This document shows, in pieces, positions 1 through 8,258 of a stretch of 14,460 nucleotides of DNA. The translations under genes were made by a program, and so were the position numbers. How positions within the stretch are numbered: the stretch's first letter is position 1; each line of letters starts with the position of its first letter. Location of the stretch: the NCBI GenBank assembly GCA_902477365.1, contig CABSGW010000039.1, positions 1-14,460 on the forward strand. The letters are read 5' to 3'. Source of the DNA: an uncultured Prevotellaceae bacterium (GTDB taxonomy: Bacteria > Bacteroidota > Bacteroidia > Bacteroidales > Bacteroidaceae). Below the pieces are notes generated by a model. It ran no database searches. It was not told the origin of the DNA and saw only the letters and a program-made list of their open reading frames with translations.

Positions 1-78
1 CTATGGGAAAAATTTATAAGCTATTATTATCAGGCTTATGAAATAGCGCTTTCGAATGCAGAAAAGCGTAATAATTAA
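1..78 (+). CDS. 3' end of a probable glycogen synthase (partial)
   Basis: The frame starting at base 1 is open for 25 codons and ends with TAA at 76-78. The encoded tail (LWEKFISYYYQAYEIALSN followed by AEKRNN) is an aromatic, amphipathic helix. It resembles the C-terminus of the glycosyltransferase-type glycogen synthases that lie upstream of glgP in Bacteroidales. The stop is 26 bases before the glgP start, so the two genes are probably co-transcribed as a glycogen synthesis and breakdown unit. The product name rests on this short tail and on the neighbour, and is therefore tentative; that a coding region ends here is more secure. Confidence 0.5.
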   Translation, partial: LWEKFISYYYQAYEIALSNAEKRNN

Positions 79-104
79 AAGTAGAATATTTATAATTTAA
101 GGAT

Positions 105-2666
105 ATGAAAATACAAGTAAGTAATGCAAATGATCCCAACTGGAAAGTAGTGACCGTTAAGTCGTATATTCCAGAAGCTTTGAAAAACTTGGAGGAACTG
201 TCGCGTAATTTGTGGTGGTCTTGGAATTTCGAGGCTTTTGAATTATTTCGCAGTTTGGATAAAGACTTGTTCCGGGAGGTAGGTCAAAATCCTGTAGAAC
301 TCTTGGGACGCCTGAGTTATGAAAAATTGACGGCATTGTCACAAGACAAGGTTCTTCTGACAAAAATGAATGACGTTTATAATCATTTCCGTGCTTATAT
401 GGATGTACAGCCCGATAGTAAACGTCCGTCTGTTGCTTATTTTTGTATGGAATATGGCATGAGCCATGTTTTGAAAATCTATTCAGGTGGTCTGGGTGTC
501 TTGGCCGGTGACTATTTGAAGGAAGCATCTGATAGCAATGTGGATATGTGTGCTGTCGGCTTTATGTACCGCTATGGCTATTTTACGCAGACTTTGTCGA
601 TGGACGGACAGCAGATAGCGAATTATGAAGCACAGGACTTTGAACGTCTACCCATTGAGAAAGAGCTGGATGAGCATGGTTATCAGCTGATTGTTGATGT
701 TCCATTCCCTAATTATCAGGTACATGCCTATGTTTGGCGTGTAAATGTTGGTCGTATCAAATTGTATTTGTTGGATACCGACAACGAACAGAATTCAGAA
801 TTTGACCGTACAATCACCCATTCACTGTATGGCGGTAACTGGGAGAACCGTTTGAAACAGGAGTATCTGTTGGGTGTTGGCGGTATGTTGATGTTGCAGA
901 AACTGGGCATTACCAAAGATATTTATCATTGCAATGAAGGACACGCCGCGTTGTGTAACGTACAACGTTTGGTTGACTACGTACAAAGTGGCCTTAGCTT
1001 TAACGAGGCTTTGGAGTTGGTTCGTGCTTCTTCTTTGTATACGGTTCACACTCCGGTGCCTGCCGGTCATGACTATTTTGACGAGGCTCTTTTCGGAAAA
1101 TACATGGGATCTTATCCTGAAAAACTAGGTATTTCGTGGGACGAGTTTATCGGTATGGGACGTGTCAATCCGCACGACCGTAGTGAGCGTTTCTGCATGT
1201 CTACGTTCTTATGTAACACTTGCCAGGAAGTGAACGGCGTGAGCTGGTTGCATGGCAAGGTAAGCCAAAATATGTTTAACGATATTTGGAGAGGTTATTA
1301 TCCAGAAGAAAGTCATGTGGGCTATGTAACGAATGGTGTTCACTATCCTACATGGGCTGCCAAAGAGTGGAAGATGCTGCATGCCAAGTATTTTGATAAA
1401 TCATTCTTTGCCAACCAAAGTGAAGAGAAGATATGGGAGTCCATTTACGAGGTTCCGGATGAAGAAATATGGAATACACGTGTTGCATTGAAAAACAAAC
1501 TTATCCAGTATATCCGTGGACGTTTCAGAGAGTCTTGGTTGAAGAATCAAGGTGATCCTTCACGCGTGGTTTCGTTGTTGGATAAAATCAATCCGAATGC
1601 GTTGTTAATTGGTTTTGGACGCCGTTTTGCTACGTACAAACGTGCTCATTTGCTGTTTACGGATCTGGAGCGTTTGGCTAAAATCGTGAATAATCCGAAT
1701 TATCCTGTACAGTTCTTGTACACAGGTAAAGCTCACCCGGCTGACGGTGCAGGTCAAGGTCTGATTAAGAAGATTTTTGAGATTTCTCAGCGTCCGGAGT
1801 TTTTGGGTAAGATTTTGTTCTTGGAGAATTATGACATGCAGTTGGCTCGTCGTTTGATTTCGGGTGTTGATATTTGGATGAATACCCCGACACGTCCATT
1901 GGAGGCATCAGGAACATCTGGAGAAAAAGCGTTGATGAATGGTGTCATCAACTTGTCCGTACTTGACGGATGGTGGTTGGAAGGATATCGTGAAGGTGCC
2001 GGTTGGGCGTTGACCGATAAACGTACTTACCAAAACCAGGAACATCAGGATCAGTTAGATGCATCAACCATTTATAGCTTGTTGGAACATGAAATCATTC
2101 CGTTGTATTATGCTCGGAACTCGAAAGGATATTCAGAAAACTGGGTACGTACCATCAAGAACTCAATAGCCCGCATTGCGCCTCATTATACCATGAAGCG
2201 TCAGTTGGACGATTACTATGAGAAGTTCTATAACAAAGAGAACGAACGTTTCAAATTGTTGAATGCCAATAATAACCAAAAAGCAAAAGAACTTGCAGCA
2301 TGGAAAGAGTTGGTTGTACAACGTTGGGATGCTATTAAGGTGGTTTCGTCTGTTGTGAGCGAAGACTTCTGTAGTGCTTCTTTAACAAGCGGTAAAGCAT
2401 TTACTGTTACCCATGTTATTGATGAACAAGGTTTGGACGATGCGGTAGGTATTGAAATGGTTGTAATCAGTACAGACAAGGAGAGCAAAGAACACATCTT
2501 GTCGGTTGTGCCGATGGAAGTGGTTAAACATGAAGGTAATTTGTTTACATTCCAACTGACGCATAGTATTGATGTGGCTGGTAGCTTTAAGGTAGCTTAC
2601 CGAATGTATCCTAAACATGTGTTGTTGCCTCATCGTCAAGATTTCTGTTTTGTACGTTGGTTTTAA
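105..2666 (+). CDS. glgP: Alpha-glucan (glycogen) phosphorylase, GT35 family
   Basis: Phosphorolyses alpha-1,4-glucan chains such as glycogen or maltodextrin to glucose 1-phosphate in the cytoplasm, using pyridoxal phosphate (PLP). The 853 residues match the short bacterial GlgP subfamily, which carries an extra N-terminal domain (DUF3417 type, about residues 15-120) before the phosphorylase core. Visible motifs are AYFCMEYG (111-118), YSGGLGVLAGDYLK (126-139), NEGHAAL (277-283), TVHTPVPAGHD (313-323), GFGRRFATYKRA (503-514) and the PLP site ASGTSGEKALMNG (601-613), where K608 should bind the cofactor. ATG at 105 is chosen because it starts the conserved N-terminus. The upstream AAGGA ends only one base before it, too close for a normal Shine-Dalgarno. 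The gene follows a probable glycogen synthase and ends before a terminator at 2714. No key residue appears to be missing. Confidence 0.95.
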   Translation: MKIQVSNANDPNWKVVTVKSYIPEALKNLEELSRNLWWSWNFEAFELFRSLDKDLFREVGQNPVELLGRLSYEKLTALSQDKVLLTKMNDVYNHFRAYMDVQPDSKRPSVAYFCMEYGMSHVLKIYSGGLGVLAGDYLKEASDSNVDMCAVGFMYRYGYFTQTLSMDGQQIANYEAQDFERLPIEKELDEHGYQLIVDVPFPNYQVHAYVWRVNVGRIKLYLLDTDNEQNSEFDRTITHSLYGGNWENRLKQEYLLGVGGMLMLQKLGITKDIYHCNEGHAALCNVQRLVDYVQSGLSFNEALELVRASSLYTVHTPVPAGHDYFDEALFGKYMGSYPEKLGISWDEFIGMGRVNPHDRSERFCMSTFLCNTCQEVNGVSWLHGKVSQNMFNDIWRGYYPEESHVGYVTNGVHYPTWAAKEWKMLHAKYFDKSFFANQSEEKIWESIYEVPDEEIWNTRVALKNKLIQYIRGRFRESWLKNQGDPSRVVSLLDKINPNALLIGFGRRFATYKRAHLLFTDLERLAKIVNNPNYPVQFLYTGKAHPADGAGQGLIKKIFEISQRPEFLGKILFLENYDMQLARRLISGVDIWMNTPTRPLEASGTSGEKALMNGVINLSVLDGWWLEGYREGAGWALTDKRTYQNQEHQDQLDASTIYSLLEHEIIPLYYARNSKGYSENWVRTIKNSIARIAPHYTMKRQLDDYYEKFYNKENERFKLLNANNNQKAKELAAWKELVVQRWDAIKVVSSVVSEDFCSASLTSGKAFTVTHVIDEQGLDDAVGIEMVVISTDKESKEHILSVVPMEVVKHEGNLFTFQLTHSIDVAGSFKVAYRMYPKHVLLPHRQDFCFVRWF

Positions 2667-2713
2667 AATCGTATTGCGATGATGCAATATTGATCGCAGA
2701 TATAAAATAGCGT

Positions 2714-2754
2714 AAAAATCCCTGAAAACCATTACTGGCTTTCAGGGATTTTTT
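2714..2754 (+). terminator. Rho-independent terminator after glgP
   Basis: A 14-bp perfect inverted repeat (2714-2727 pairs with 2740-2753; core ATCCCTGAAA / TTTCAGGGAT) surrounds a 12-base loop and ends in a run of six T (2749-2754). The A-rich left flank makes it usable from both strands, but no gene ends on the minus strand here. It separates the glycogen genes from the glycine cleavage operon. Confidence 0.9.
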
Positions 2755-2867
2755 AGGTAAATGCCTGAATGTTTCTGAGTGTGTTCGTGATGAACCACTG
2801 TCGTATTGGTTGTTTTGTTCTTAGTGAGGGATTTAGAAAAAGTTCCTGAAATCAGCAAGAAATATTA

Positions 2868-2884
2868 AGACAAAACGTTTGTCT
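2868..2884. promoter_or_regulatory. 17-bp palindrome over the -33 box, candidate operator
   Basis: AGACAAA and TTTGTCT are perfect 7-base inverted arms separated by ACG. The right arm contains the TTTG (2878-2881) proposed as the -33 element of the glycine cleavage operon promoter. A protein bound here would compete with the sigma factor, so repression of the operon is the simplest inference. No regulator gene that obviously fits lies beside it. Chance occurrence in AT-rich DNA cannot be excluded. Confidence 0.45.
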
Positions 2885-2909
2885 AATCCAAAATGTATCC
2901 TTATTTTTG
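2878..2909 (+). promoter_or_regulatory. Bacteroidetes-type promoter of the gcv operon
   Basis: TTTG at 2878-2881 and TATTTTTG at 2902-2909 match the Bacteroides primary sigma pattern (TTTG, then TAnnTTTG), with 20 bases between them, inside the usual 19-21. Transcription would start near 2914-2920. This makes the in-frame TTG at 2907 impossible as a start codon and supports the ATG at 2946 (or 2925) for the first gene. No separate promoter of this kind was found in the short gaps downstream, so all genes to 9637 probably depend on it. Confidence 0.7.
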
Positions 2910-2945
2910 GGACGTAAAGCTTGGATGCTTTGCATACAACCTGAT

Positions 2946-5015
2946 ATGAAATACATCTGTTTGCCGCTTGGCACAACCCAGCGATTGTCATTTTATCTGG
3001 CTGCAGAAGAATACATCGCGCGCTACATAAAAGAAGATGAATGCTTCTTTATGTGGCAAGTAAATCCGAGTGTTATTTTTGGCCGTAACCAACTTATTGA
3101 GAATGAAGTGAACATCAGCTACTGTAAAGAGCAGGGTATTGAGGTTTACCGTCGGAAAAGTGGCGGAGGATGCGTATATGCCGATCGTAATAACATTATG
3201 TTCAGTTATATATGTTCCGGAACCAATATACCGTTCACCTTTGACAAATATATTCGTTTGGTTGCTTTTGCACTTCAAGGTCTAGGCGTGAAGGCGTACA
3301 CATCAGGACGTAATGACATTCTGATAGATGGTAAAAAGGTTAGTGGTAATGCTTTTTATCACATTCCGGGGCGTAACATTGTGCATGGAACAATGCTTTA
3401 CGACACACACATGCAGCATATGGTGCGGAGTATTACGCCCAGTGATGAGAAACTTATATCGAAAGGTGTGCAAAGTGTGCGTCAACACATTACGTTGCTG
3501 AAAGATTATATAGATTTGGATATAGAGGCATTTAAGACGTATATTCGTACGACGTTGTGTGACGGAGAATTGGTCTTGGGTGAAGATGTCTTGCCTCAAA
3601 TCTATCAAATAGAAAAGGAATATTTATCCGAGGCTTTTTTATACGGCAATAATCCGCGTTATACCGTGAGCCACCGTGCCCGTTTGGAAGGATGTGGCGA
3701 GGTGGAGGTCAGGTTGGAGTTAAAAAACAAGCAGATCAAGTCAGTGAATATGGTCGGCGATTATTTTCCGTTGGCCGATTTGAACCAGACGCTGTTTGGA
3801 CTGTTGCAGGGTGTTCCTTACAATGAACCGGCCGTGTGCAAAGCATTGGAACAGGTTCAGATGGAAAACATCATACGAAACTTAACAACAAAACAATTTA
3901 TAAAACTTCTTTTTGGTACCATGTCAGAAAATAAAAAGACTTGTCTTTATGACAAACATGTTGCTTTACAAGCACAAATGAGCCCTTTTGGTGGTTTTGA
4001 GATGCCCATTCAGTATAGTGGCATAGCTGATGAACATAATGCAGTACGTCATGCATGTGGCATTTTTGATGTGTCGCATATGGGTGAGGTGATGGTTACA
4101 GGTCCGGATGCCGAGAAATATGTTCAGCATATCTTTACCAATGATATAAGCGGAGCGCCGGCCGGTAAGATCTTTTATGGCATCATGCTTTATCCGACGG
4201 GTGGAGCTGTTGACGATCTTTTAGTTTATAAGAAAGGCGAAAATGCGTTCTTTTTGGTCATTAATGCAGCCAATATCGATAAGGATGTTGCTTGGATGAA
4301 GGAAAATGCAAGTGGTTTTGATGTGCAGATAGATGACCAAAGTTCATATTATGGAGAAGTGGCCGTACAAGGCCCTCAGGCAGAGGCTTTGATTGAGGAA
4401 ATACTGTCTATACCTTGTCAGGATATAGCTTTCTATACGTTCAAAGAAGTTGAAGTTGAGGGCGAAACAATCTTGATCAGCCGTACAGGATATACTGGTG
4501 AAGATGGCTTTGAGTTGTATGGAAGTTATGAATTTACGCAAAATGTGTGGGATCGTCTGGTTGGCAGCGGCAAAGTGAAACCATGTGGTTTGGGATGTCG
4601 CGATACGCTCCGCTTTGAAGTTGGATTACCGCTTTACGGTGACGAGTTGAGTGAAAACATCACACCAATAGAAGCAGGTCTGGGCATGTTTGTCAAGATA
4701 GATAAACCTGAGTTTATCGGCAAGGATGTAATGGTGAAACAGAAAACGGAAGGTGTAACACGCAAAATCGTTGGCATAGAGTTGGCTAGTAGAGCTATTC
4801 CTCGTCATGGTTATGATGTTGAGGTGGACGGAAAAGTTATTGGAAGTGTTACTACTGGATATAACTCAATTTCTACAGGTAAAAGTGTATGTATGGCACT
4901 GATAGAGGTTGATTACGCCAAGTTGGGTACACCAGTACAAGTACGTATCCATAAGAAATTGCATGATGGTGTGGTAACCAAGAAACGTTTTTACGATAAG
5001 AATTATAAGAAATAA
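2946..5015 (+). CDS. lplA-gcvT: Lipoate-protein ligase A fused in frame to T-protein
   Basis: One uninterrupted 689-residue frame joins two enzymes. Residues 1-323 are a lipoate-protein ligase, which activates lipoate with ATP and attaches it to a lysine of lipoyl proteins. It shows RRKSGGG (69-75), GRNDILIDGKKVSG (121-134, with K131 as the expected lipoyl-AMP lysine) and a C-terminal accessory domain (about 237-323) ending in NIIRNLTTKQFIKLLF. Residues 326-689 are a complete 364-residue aminomethyltransferase (T-protein), which moves the one-carbon unit from H-protein to tetrahydrofolate. It shows GIFDVSHMGE, the GGAVDDLLVY motif with the conserved acidic pair, and SRTGYTGEDGFELY. Only Gly-Thr lies between the parts. 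ATG at 2946 starts the family N-terminus MKYICLPLG; ATG at 2925 is an alternative, and the TTG at 2907 lies in the promoter. Lost stop, true fusion and sequencing error are all possible. Each half is sure; the single polypeptide is less so. Confidence 0.85.
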   Translation: MKYICLPLGTTQRLSFYLAAEEYIARYIKEDECFFMWQVNPSVIFGRNQLIENEVNISYCKEQGIEVYRRKSGGGCVYADRNNIMFSYICSGTNIPFTFDKYIRLVAFALQGLGVKAYTSGRNDILIDGKKVSGNAFYHIPGRNIVHGTMLYDTHMQHMVRSITPSDEKLISKGVQSVRQHITLLKDYIDLDIEAFKTYIRTTLCDGELVLGEDVLPQIYQIEKEYLSEAFLYGNNPRYTVSHRARLEGCGEVEVRLELKNKQIKSVNMVGDYFPLADLNQTLFGLLQGVPYNEPAVCKALEQVQMENIIRNLTTKQFIKLLFGTMSENKKTCLYDKHVALQAQMSPFGGFEMPIQYSGIADEHNAVRHACGIFDVSHMGEVMVTGPDAEKYVQHIFTNDISGAPAGKIFYGIMLYPTGGAVDDLLVYKKGENAFFLVINAANIDKDVAWMKENASGFDVQIDDQSSYYGEVAVQGPQAEALIEEILSIPCQDIAFYTFKEVEVEGETILISRTGYTGEDGFELYGSYEFTQNVWDRLVGSGKVKPCGLGCRDTLRFEVGLPLYGDELSENITPIEAGLGMFVKIDKPEFIGKDVMVKQKTEGVTRKIVGIELASRAIPRHGYDVEVDGKVIGSVTTGYNSISTGKSVCMALIEVDYAKLGTPVQVRIHKKLHDGVVTKKRFYDKNYKK
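3921..5015 (+). other. gcvT: T-protein (gcvT) domain with its own possible internal start
   Basis: ATG at 3921 is in the same frame as the ligase and stands exactly where a separate T-protein would begin; the 364 residues from here equal the normal size of the family. The preceding 30 bases (3886-3915) are A-rich and free of G, like the leader before gcvH in this operon, and carry no Shine-Dalgarno sequence. Bacteroidetes often initiate from such A-rich leaders. Free T-protein could therefore be made by internal initiation alongside, or instead of, the fusion. The sequence cannot decide between these options. Confidence 0.5.
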
Positions 5016-5051
5016 ACCTAACAAAAATACTACCTAAAAAATTAAACAATT

Positions 5052-5429
5052 ATGGCAAAAGTAATAGAAGGACTGTTTTACGCAGCATCACACGAGTATG
5101 TAAGAATTGAAGGTGAATATGGTTATGTTGGAATTACAGACTATGCTCAAGGACAATTGGGCGAGGTGGTGTATGTTGATATGCCCGAAGTTGATGATGA
5201 AGTGACTGCCGGTGAGGAGTTTGGAGCTGTTGAAAGCGTAAAGGCTGCCAGTGATTTATTATCTCCTGTAAGCGGCACGATTGTTGAGATTAATGAGGCT
5301 TTGGAAGATAATCCGGAGTTGGTGAATCAAGATGCATTTAGCAACTGGATTATTAAAGTGAAATTGTCTGATCCATCCGAAACAGATGCATTGATGGATG
5401 CACAGGCATACGAAGCAACCTGCCACTAA
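5052..5429 (+). CDS. gcvH: Glycine cleavage system H-protein
   Basis: Small lipoyl carrier of 125 residues, close to the usual length of about 126-130. It ferries the aminomethyl intermediate from P-protein to T-protein and the reduced dithiol to L-protein. The lipoylation motif is GAVESVKAASDLLSPVSG (58-75), with K64 as the modified lysine. The N-terminal SHEYVRIEG and the middle GITDYAQGQLGEVVYVDMPEVD are typical of GcvH. It starts 36 bases after the lplA-gcvT stop; the leader is A-rich with no Shine-Dalgarno. It is the likely substrate of the ligase encoded just upstream. Confidence 0.97.
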   Translation: MAKVIEGLFYAASHEYVRIEGEYGYVGITDYAQGQLGEVVYVDMPEVDDEVTAGEEFGAVESVKAASDLLSPVSGTIVEINEALEDNPELVNQDAFSNWIIKVKLSDPSETDALMDAQAYEATCH

Positions 5430-5441
5430 CAATTGATTTTT

Positions 5442-6779
5442 ATGGCTTATAAATATTTTCCGCATACCCAGGCGGATATACAGGAAATGTTGAAGGTTTC
5501 GGATCTCCAGTCTATGGATGACCTCTATAAAGAGATTCCCGATTCCTTGAAACTGAAGAAGGATTTAAATATTCCTTCGTTTATGTCTGAAATAGAAGTG
5601 CGCAACTTCTTTCAGGCATTGGGTCGGAAAAACCAGCCGTTGGTGTGCTTTGCTGGGGCTGGTTCGTATGACCATTACACTCCTTCTGTGATTAATTATA
5701 TTGTCAGTAGGGCTGAATTTTTAACATCTTATACTCCTTATCAAGCAGAAGTATCTCAAGGTACGTTGCAGTATATATTTGAATATCAAAGTTTGATGGC
5801 CGATTTGACCGGTATGGAGATATCAAATGCCAGTATGTATGACGGCTGTACGGCAACGGCAGAAGCTATGATGATGGCTGTAGCCTCTGCTAAAAAGAAA
5901 AATAAGATTTTGATTTCAGCTACGATACATCCGAATGTGCGGCGTGTAGTTGATACGTATGCTTTATACCAAAATGTGGTTGTTGAGACAATTGCTGAAA
6001 AAGATGGAATTACGGATAAAGCGGATTTAGCTGAGAAACTGGCTGTGGGGGATGTGGCAGGTGTCATTATGGCGCAACCGAACTATTATGGTATTATTGA
6101 AGACATGACGGGTGTAGCCGATATGTGCCACAGTAAGAAAGCCTTATTTATAATGTATTGTAATGCAAGTAGTTTGGCCGTATTGAAATCGCCAGGTGAG
6201 TGGGGAGCAGACATTGCTGTTGGCGATGGACAGTCATTAGGTATCCCTATGTGTTACGGAGGACCTTATGTAGGATTCCTTTGTACAACCAATGCACTGA
6301 TTCGTAAAATGCCGGGACGTATTGTAGGAGGAACTACGGATAGTGATGGAAAGCGCGCATTTGTACTGACCATGCAGGCTCGGGAGCAGCATATCCGCCG
6401 AGAAAAAGCAACCTCTAATATATGTTCCAATCAAGGATTGATGACGCTTTTTGTAAGTGTATATCTTTCGTTGATGGGAAAACAGGGAATGCGTGAAGTG
6501 AATGAACTCTCTTATAGTGGCGCACATTATCTGTATAAGGAACTGATAAAGACTGGTAAGTTTGAGCCTGTTTTCAATGAACCGTTTATCTATGAATTCT
6601 GTTTGCGGTGTACTGGTGATCTGGAGGCTATACAGAAAAAGCTATTGGATAATGGCATCTTGGGAGGTGTACGTGTAGAAGGAAAACCGAATATGGAAGA
6701 TTGTGTTTTGTTTGCCGTGACAGAAAAACGTAGCAAAGCCGAAATCGATCAACTTGTCACATTAGTTAAGGAGGCATAG
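5442..6779 (+). CDS. gcvPA: Glycine dehydrogenase (P-protein) subunit 1
   Basis: N-terminal half of the two-subunit, PLP-dependent P-protein that decarboxylates glycine and loads the aminomethyl group onto H-protein. The 445 residues are normal for the alpha subunit. Family features are MAYKYFPHTQADIQEML at the start, the region FAGAGSYDHYTPSVINYI (about 70-87), TPYQAEVSQGTLQYIFEYQSL, and a C-terminal part with REQHIRREKATSNICSNQGLM. The PLP lysine lies in subunit 2, not here. ATG at 5442 is preferred because MAYKYFPHT is the conserved start; a TTG at 5433 would add three residues without family support. The gap to gcvH is 12 bases. Its last codons contain the strong ribosome site of gcvPB. 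Confidence 0.95.
   Translation: MAYKYFPHTQADIQEMLKVSDLQSMDDLYKEIPDSLKLKKDLNIPSFMSEIEVRNFFQALGRKNQPLVCFAGAGSYDHYTPSVINYIVSRAEFLTSYTPYQAEVSQGTLQYIFEYQSLMADLTGMEISNASMYDGCTATAEAMMMAVASAKKKNKILISATIHPNVRRVVDTYALYQNVVVETIAEKDGITDKADLAEKLAVGDVAGVIMAQPNYYGIIEDMTGVADMCHSKKALFIMYCNASSLAVLKSPGEWGADIAVGDGQSLGIPMCYGGPYVGFLCTTNALIRKMPGRIVGGTTDSDGKRAFVLTMQAREQHIRREKATSNICSNQGLMTLFVSVYLSLMGKQGMREVNELSYSGAHYLYKELIKTGKFEPVFNEPFIYEFCLRCTGDLEAIQKKLLDNGILGGVRVEGKPNMEDCVLFAVTEKRSKAEIDQLVTLVKEA
6768..6774 (+). promoter_or_regulatory. Strong Shine-Dalgarno for gcvPB
   Basis: AAGGAGG stands 8 bases before the ATG at 6783 and lies inside the last codons of gcvPA. It is the only near-perfect Shine-Dalgarno seen before a gene in this window. 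The other operon genes have A-rich leaders or overlap their neighbour. It may keep the output of the two P-protein subunits balanced. Confidence 0.75.
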
Positions 6780-6782
6780 ACT

Positions 6783-8258
6783 ATGAACAATACCTATTAC
6801 GGAAAGTTGATTTTTGAACTTTCAAAAAAAGGCCGGGTGGGCTATTCGTTGCCACACAATGAATTGGGAGAACGTTATTCGATGACTGACTTGCCACAAC
6901 AATTGTGCCGGCAGAAAGAAACCATTTTGCCCGAAGTGGACGAGTTGACGGTTGTTCGGCATTATACGAATATGAGTAATAACAACTTCGGTGTAGACAC
7001 GGGCTTTTATCCTTTGGGTAGTTGTACGATGAAGTATAACCCCAAGATCAATGAGGAAATGTGTGGACAGCCTGCTTTTACGAGTTTGCACCCTTTGCAA
7101 CCCATCAACACGGTGCAGGGGGCGTTGGAGGTATATTATAATGTACAGCAGATCTTATCCGAAATTTCCGGATTAAGTGAGTTCACTCTCAATCCATTTG
7201 CCGGTGCACATGGTGAATTGATCGGACTTATGGTGATGCGTACCTACCATATGAAACGTGGAGATACCAAGCGTACTAAGATCATTATACCTGATTCGTC
7301 ACATGGTACCAATCCGGCTTCGGCTGCAGTCTGTGGTCTGGAAGTCATCGAAGTGAAAAGTACTCCTCAAGGTACTGTTGACGTAGAAGACTTGAAGCCA
7401 TTGTTGAGCGACGAAGTTGCGGGAATGATGATGACCAATCCCAATACGTTGGGCATTTTCGAAACAGAGATTCCAGAGATAGCCAAACTGATTCACGAGT
7501 GCGGTGGATTGATGTACTATGACGGAGCCAATTTAAATCCGATGTTGGGAGTATGCCGTCCGGGTGATATGGGATTTGATATTATGCATATTAACCTGCA
7601 CAAGACATTCTCAACACCCCATGGTGGTGGCGGACCTGGAGCAGGACCGGTTGGCGTAAGGGCAGGATTGGAGGATTATTTGCCTAACCCGCATGTTATC
7701 AGAAAAACAGACGGTACATTTGATGTTGTATTTAATGAGGATGCGCTGGGATGTATTTCTGGTTTCTTTGGTAATTATGCTGTTATTCTTCGTGCATATG
7801 CCTATTTGTTGACTATGGGTAAGGAAAACATAAAGCAAGCAGGCCCACTGTCTGTACTTAATGCCAATTATGTGAAAGAGTCGCTCAAGACGCATTACGA
7901 ACTTCCTATCGAAGGGGTATGTAAGCATGAGTTCGTGTTTGACGGCTTAAAGGACAAATCAACCGGAATCACGACGTTGGATGTAGCAAAACGTTTGCTT
8001 GATTATGGCTTCCATGCACCGACCATCTATTTCCCATTGTTGTTCCATGAGGCAATGATGATTGAACCTACCGAAACAGAGAGTAAAGACACGTTGGATG
8101 CATTCATTCACGTTATGAAACAAGTGGCAGAAGAAGCTATCGCTAACCCCGAAATGGTGAAGACTGCACCACATAATACGCCGGTTCGACGGTTGGATGA
8201 TGTTAAAGCTGTGAAAGAGCCGAAACTTACCTATAAAGCATACATGACTGAATCATGA
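6783..8258 (+). CDS. gcvPB: Glycine dehydrogenase (P-protein) subunit 2
   Basis: C-terminal, PLP-binding half of P-protein, 491 residues, the usual length for the beta subunit. The cofactor site HINLHKTFSTPHGGGGPGAG lies at 269-288, with K274 as the expected Schiff-base lysine. Other family motifs are GFYPLGSCTMKYNPKINE (74-91), DSSHGTNPASAA (171-182), MTNPNTLG (217-224) and YYDGANLN (245-252). It pairs with GcvPA and starts 3 bases after it. Its stop overlaps the start of the next gene in ATGA (8255-8258), which implies translational coupling to the L-protein. No defect is visible. Confidence 0.97.
   Translation: MNNTYYGKLIFELSKKGRVGYSLPHNELGERYSMTDLPQQLCRQKETILPEVDELTVVRHYTNMSNNNFGVDTGFYPLGSCTMKYNPKINEEMCGQPAFTSLHPLQPINTVQGALEVYYNVQQILSEISGLSEFTLNPFAGAHGELIGLMVMRTYHMKRGDTKRTKIIIPDSSHGTNPASAAVCGLEVIEVKSTPQGTVDVEDLKPLLSDEVAGMMMTNPNTLGIFETEIPEIAKLIHECGGLMYYDGANLNPMLGVCRPGDMGFDIMHINLHKTFSTPHGGGGPGAGPVGVRAGLEDYLPNPHVIRKTDGTFDVVFNEDALGCISGFFGNYAVILRAYAYLLTMGKENIKQAGPLSVLNANYVKESLKTHYELPIEGVCKHEFVFDGLKDKSTGITTLDVAKRLLDYGFHAPTIYFPLLFHEAMMIEPTETESKDTLDAFIHVMKQVAEEAIANPEMVKTAPHNTPVRRLDDVKAVKEPKLTYKAYMTES

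Noticed and set aside
2675..2698. Small inverted repeat TGCGAT / ATCGCA just after glgP
   Set aside because: Only six pairs with a 12-base loop and no T tract; the real terminator follows at 2714.
2755..2867. Possible glycine riboswitch upstream of the gcv operon
   Set aside because: The region lies upstream of the predicted transcription start and shows no tandem aptamer-like stems; the leader from about 2915 to 2945 is too short.
2907..2945. Extension of the lplA-gcvT frame to TTG 2907 or ATG 2925
   Set aside because: TTG 2907 lies within the -7 promoter element, and the ligase family N-terminus starts at MKYICLPLG (2946). ATG 2925 remains possible but adds residues without family support.
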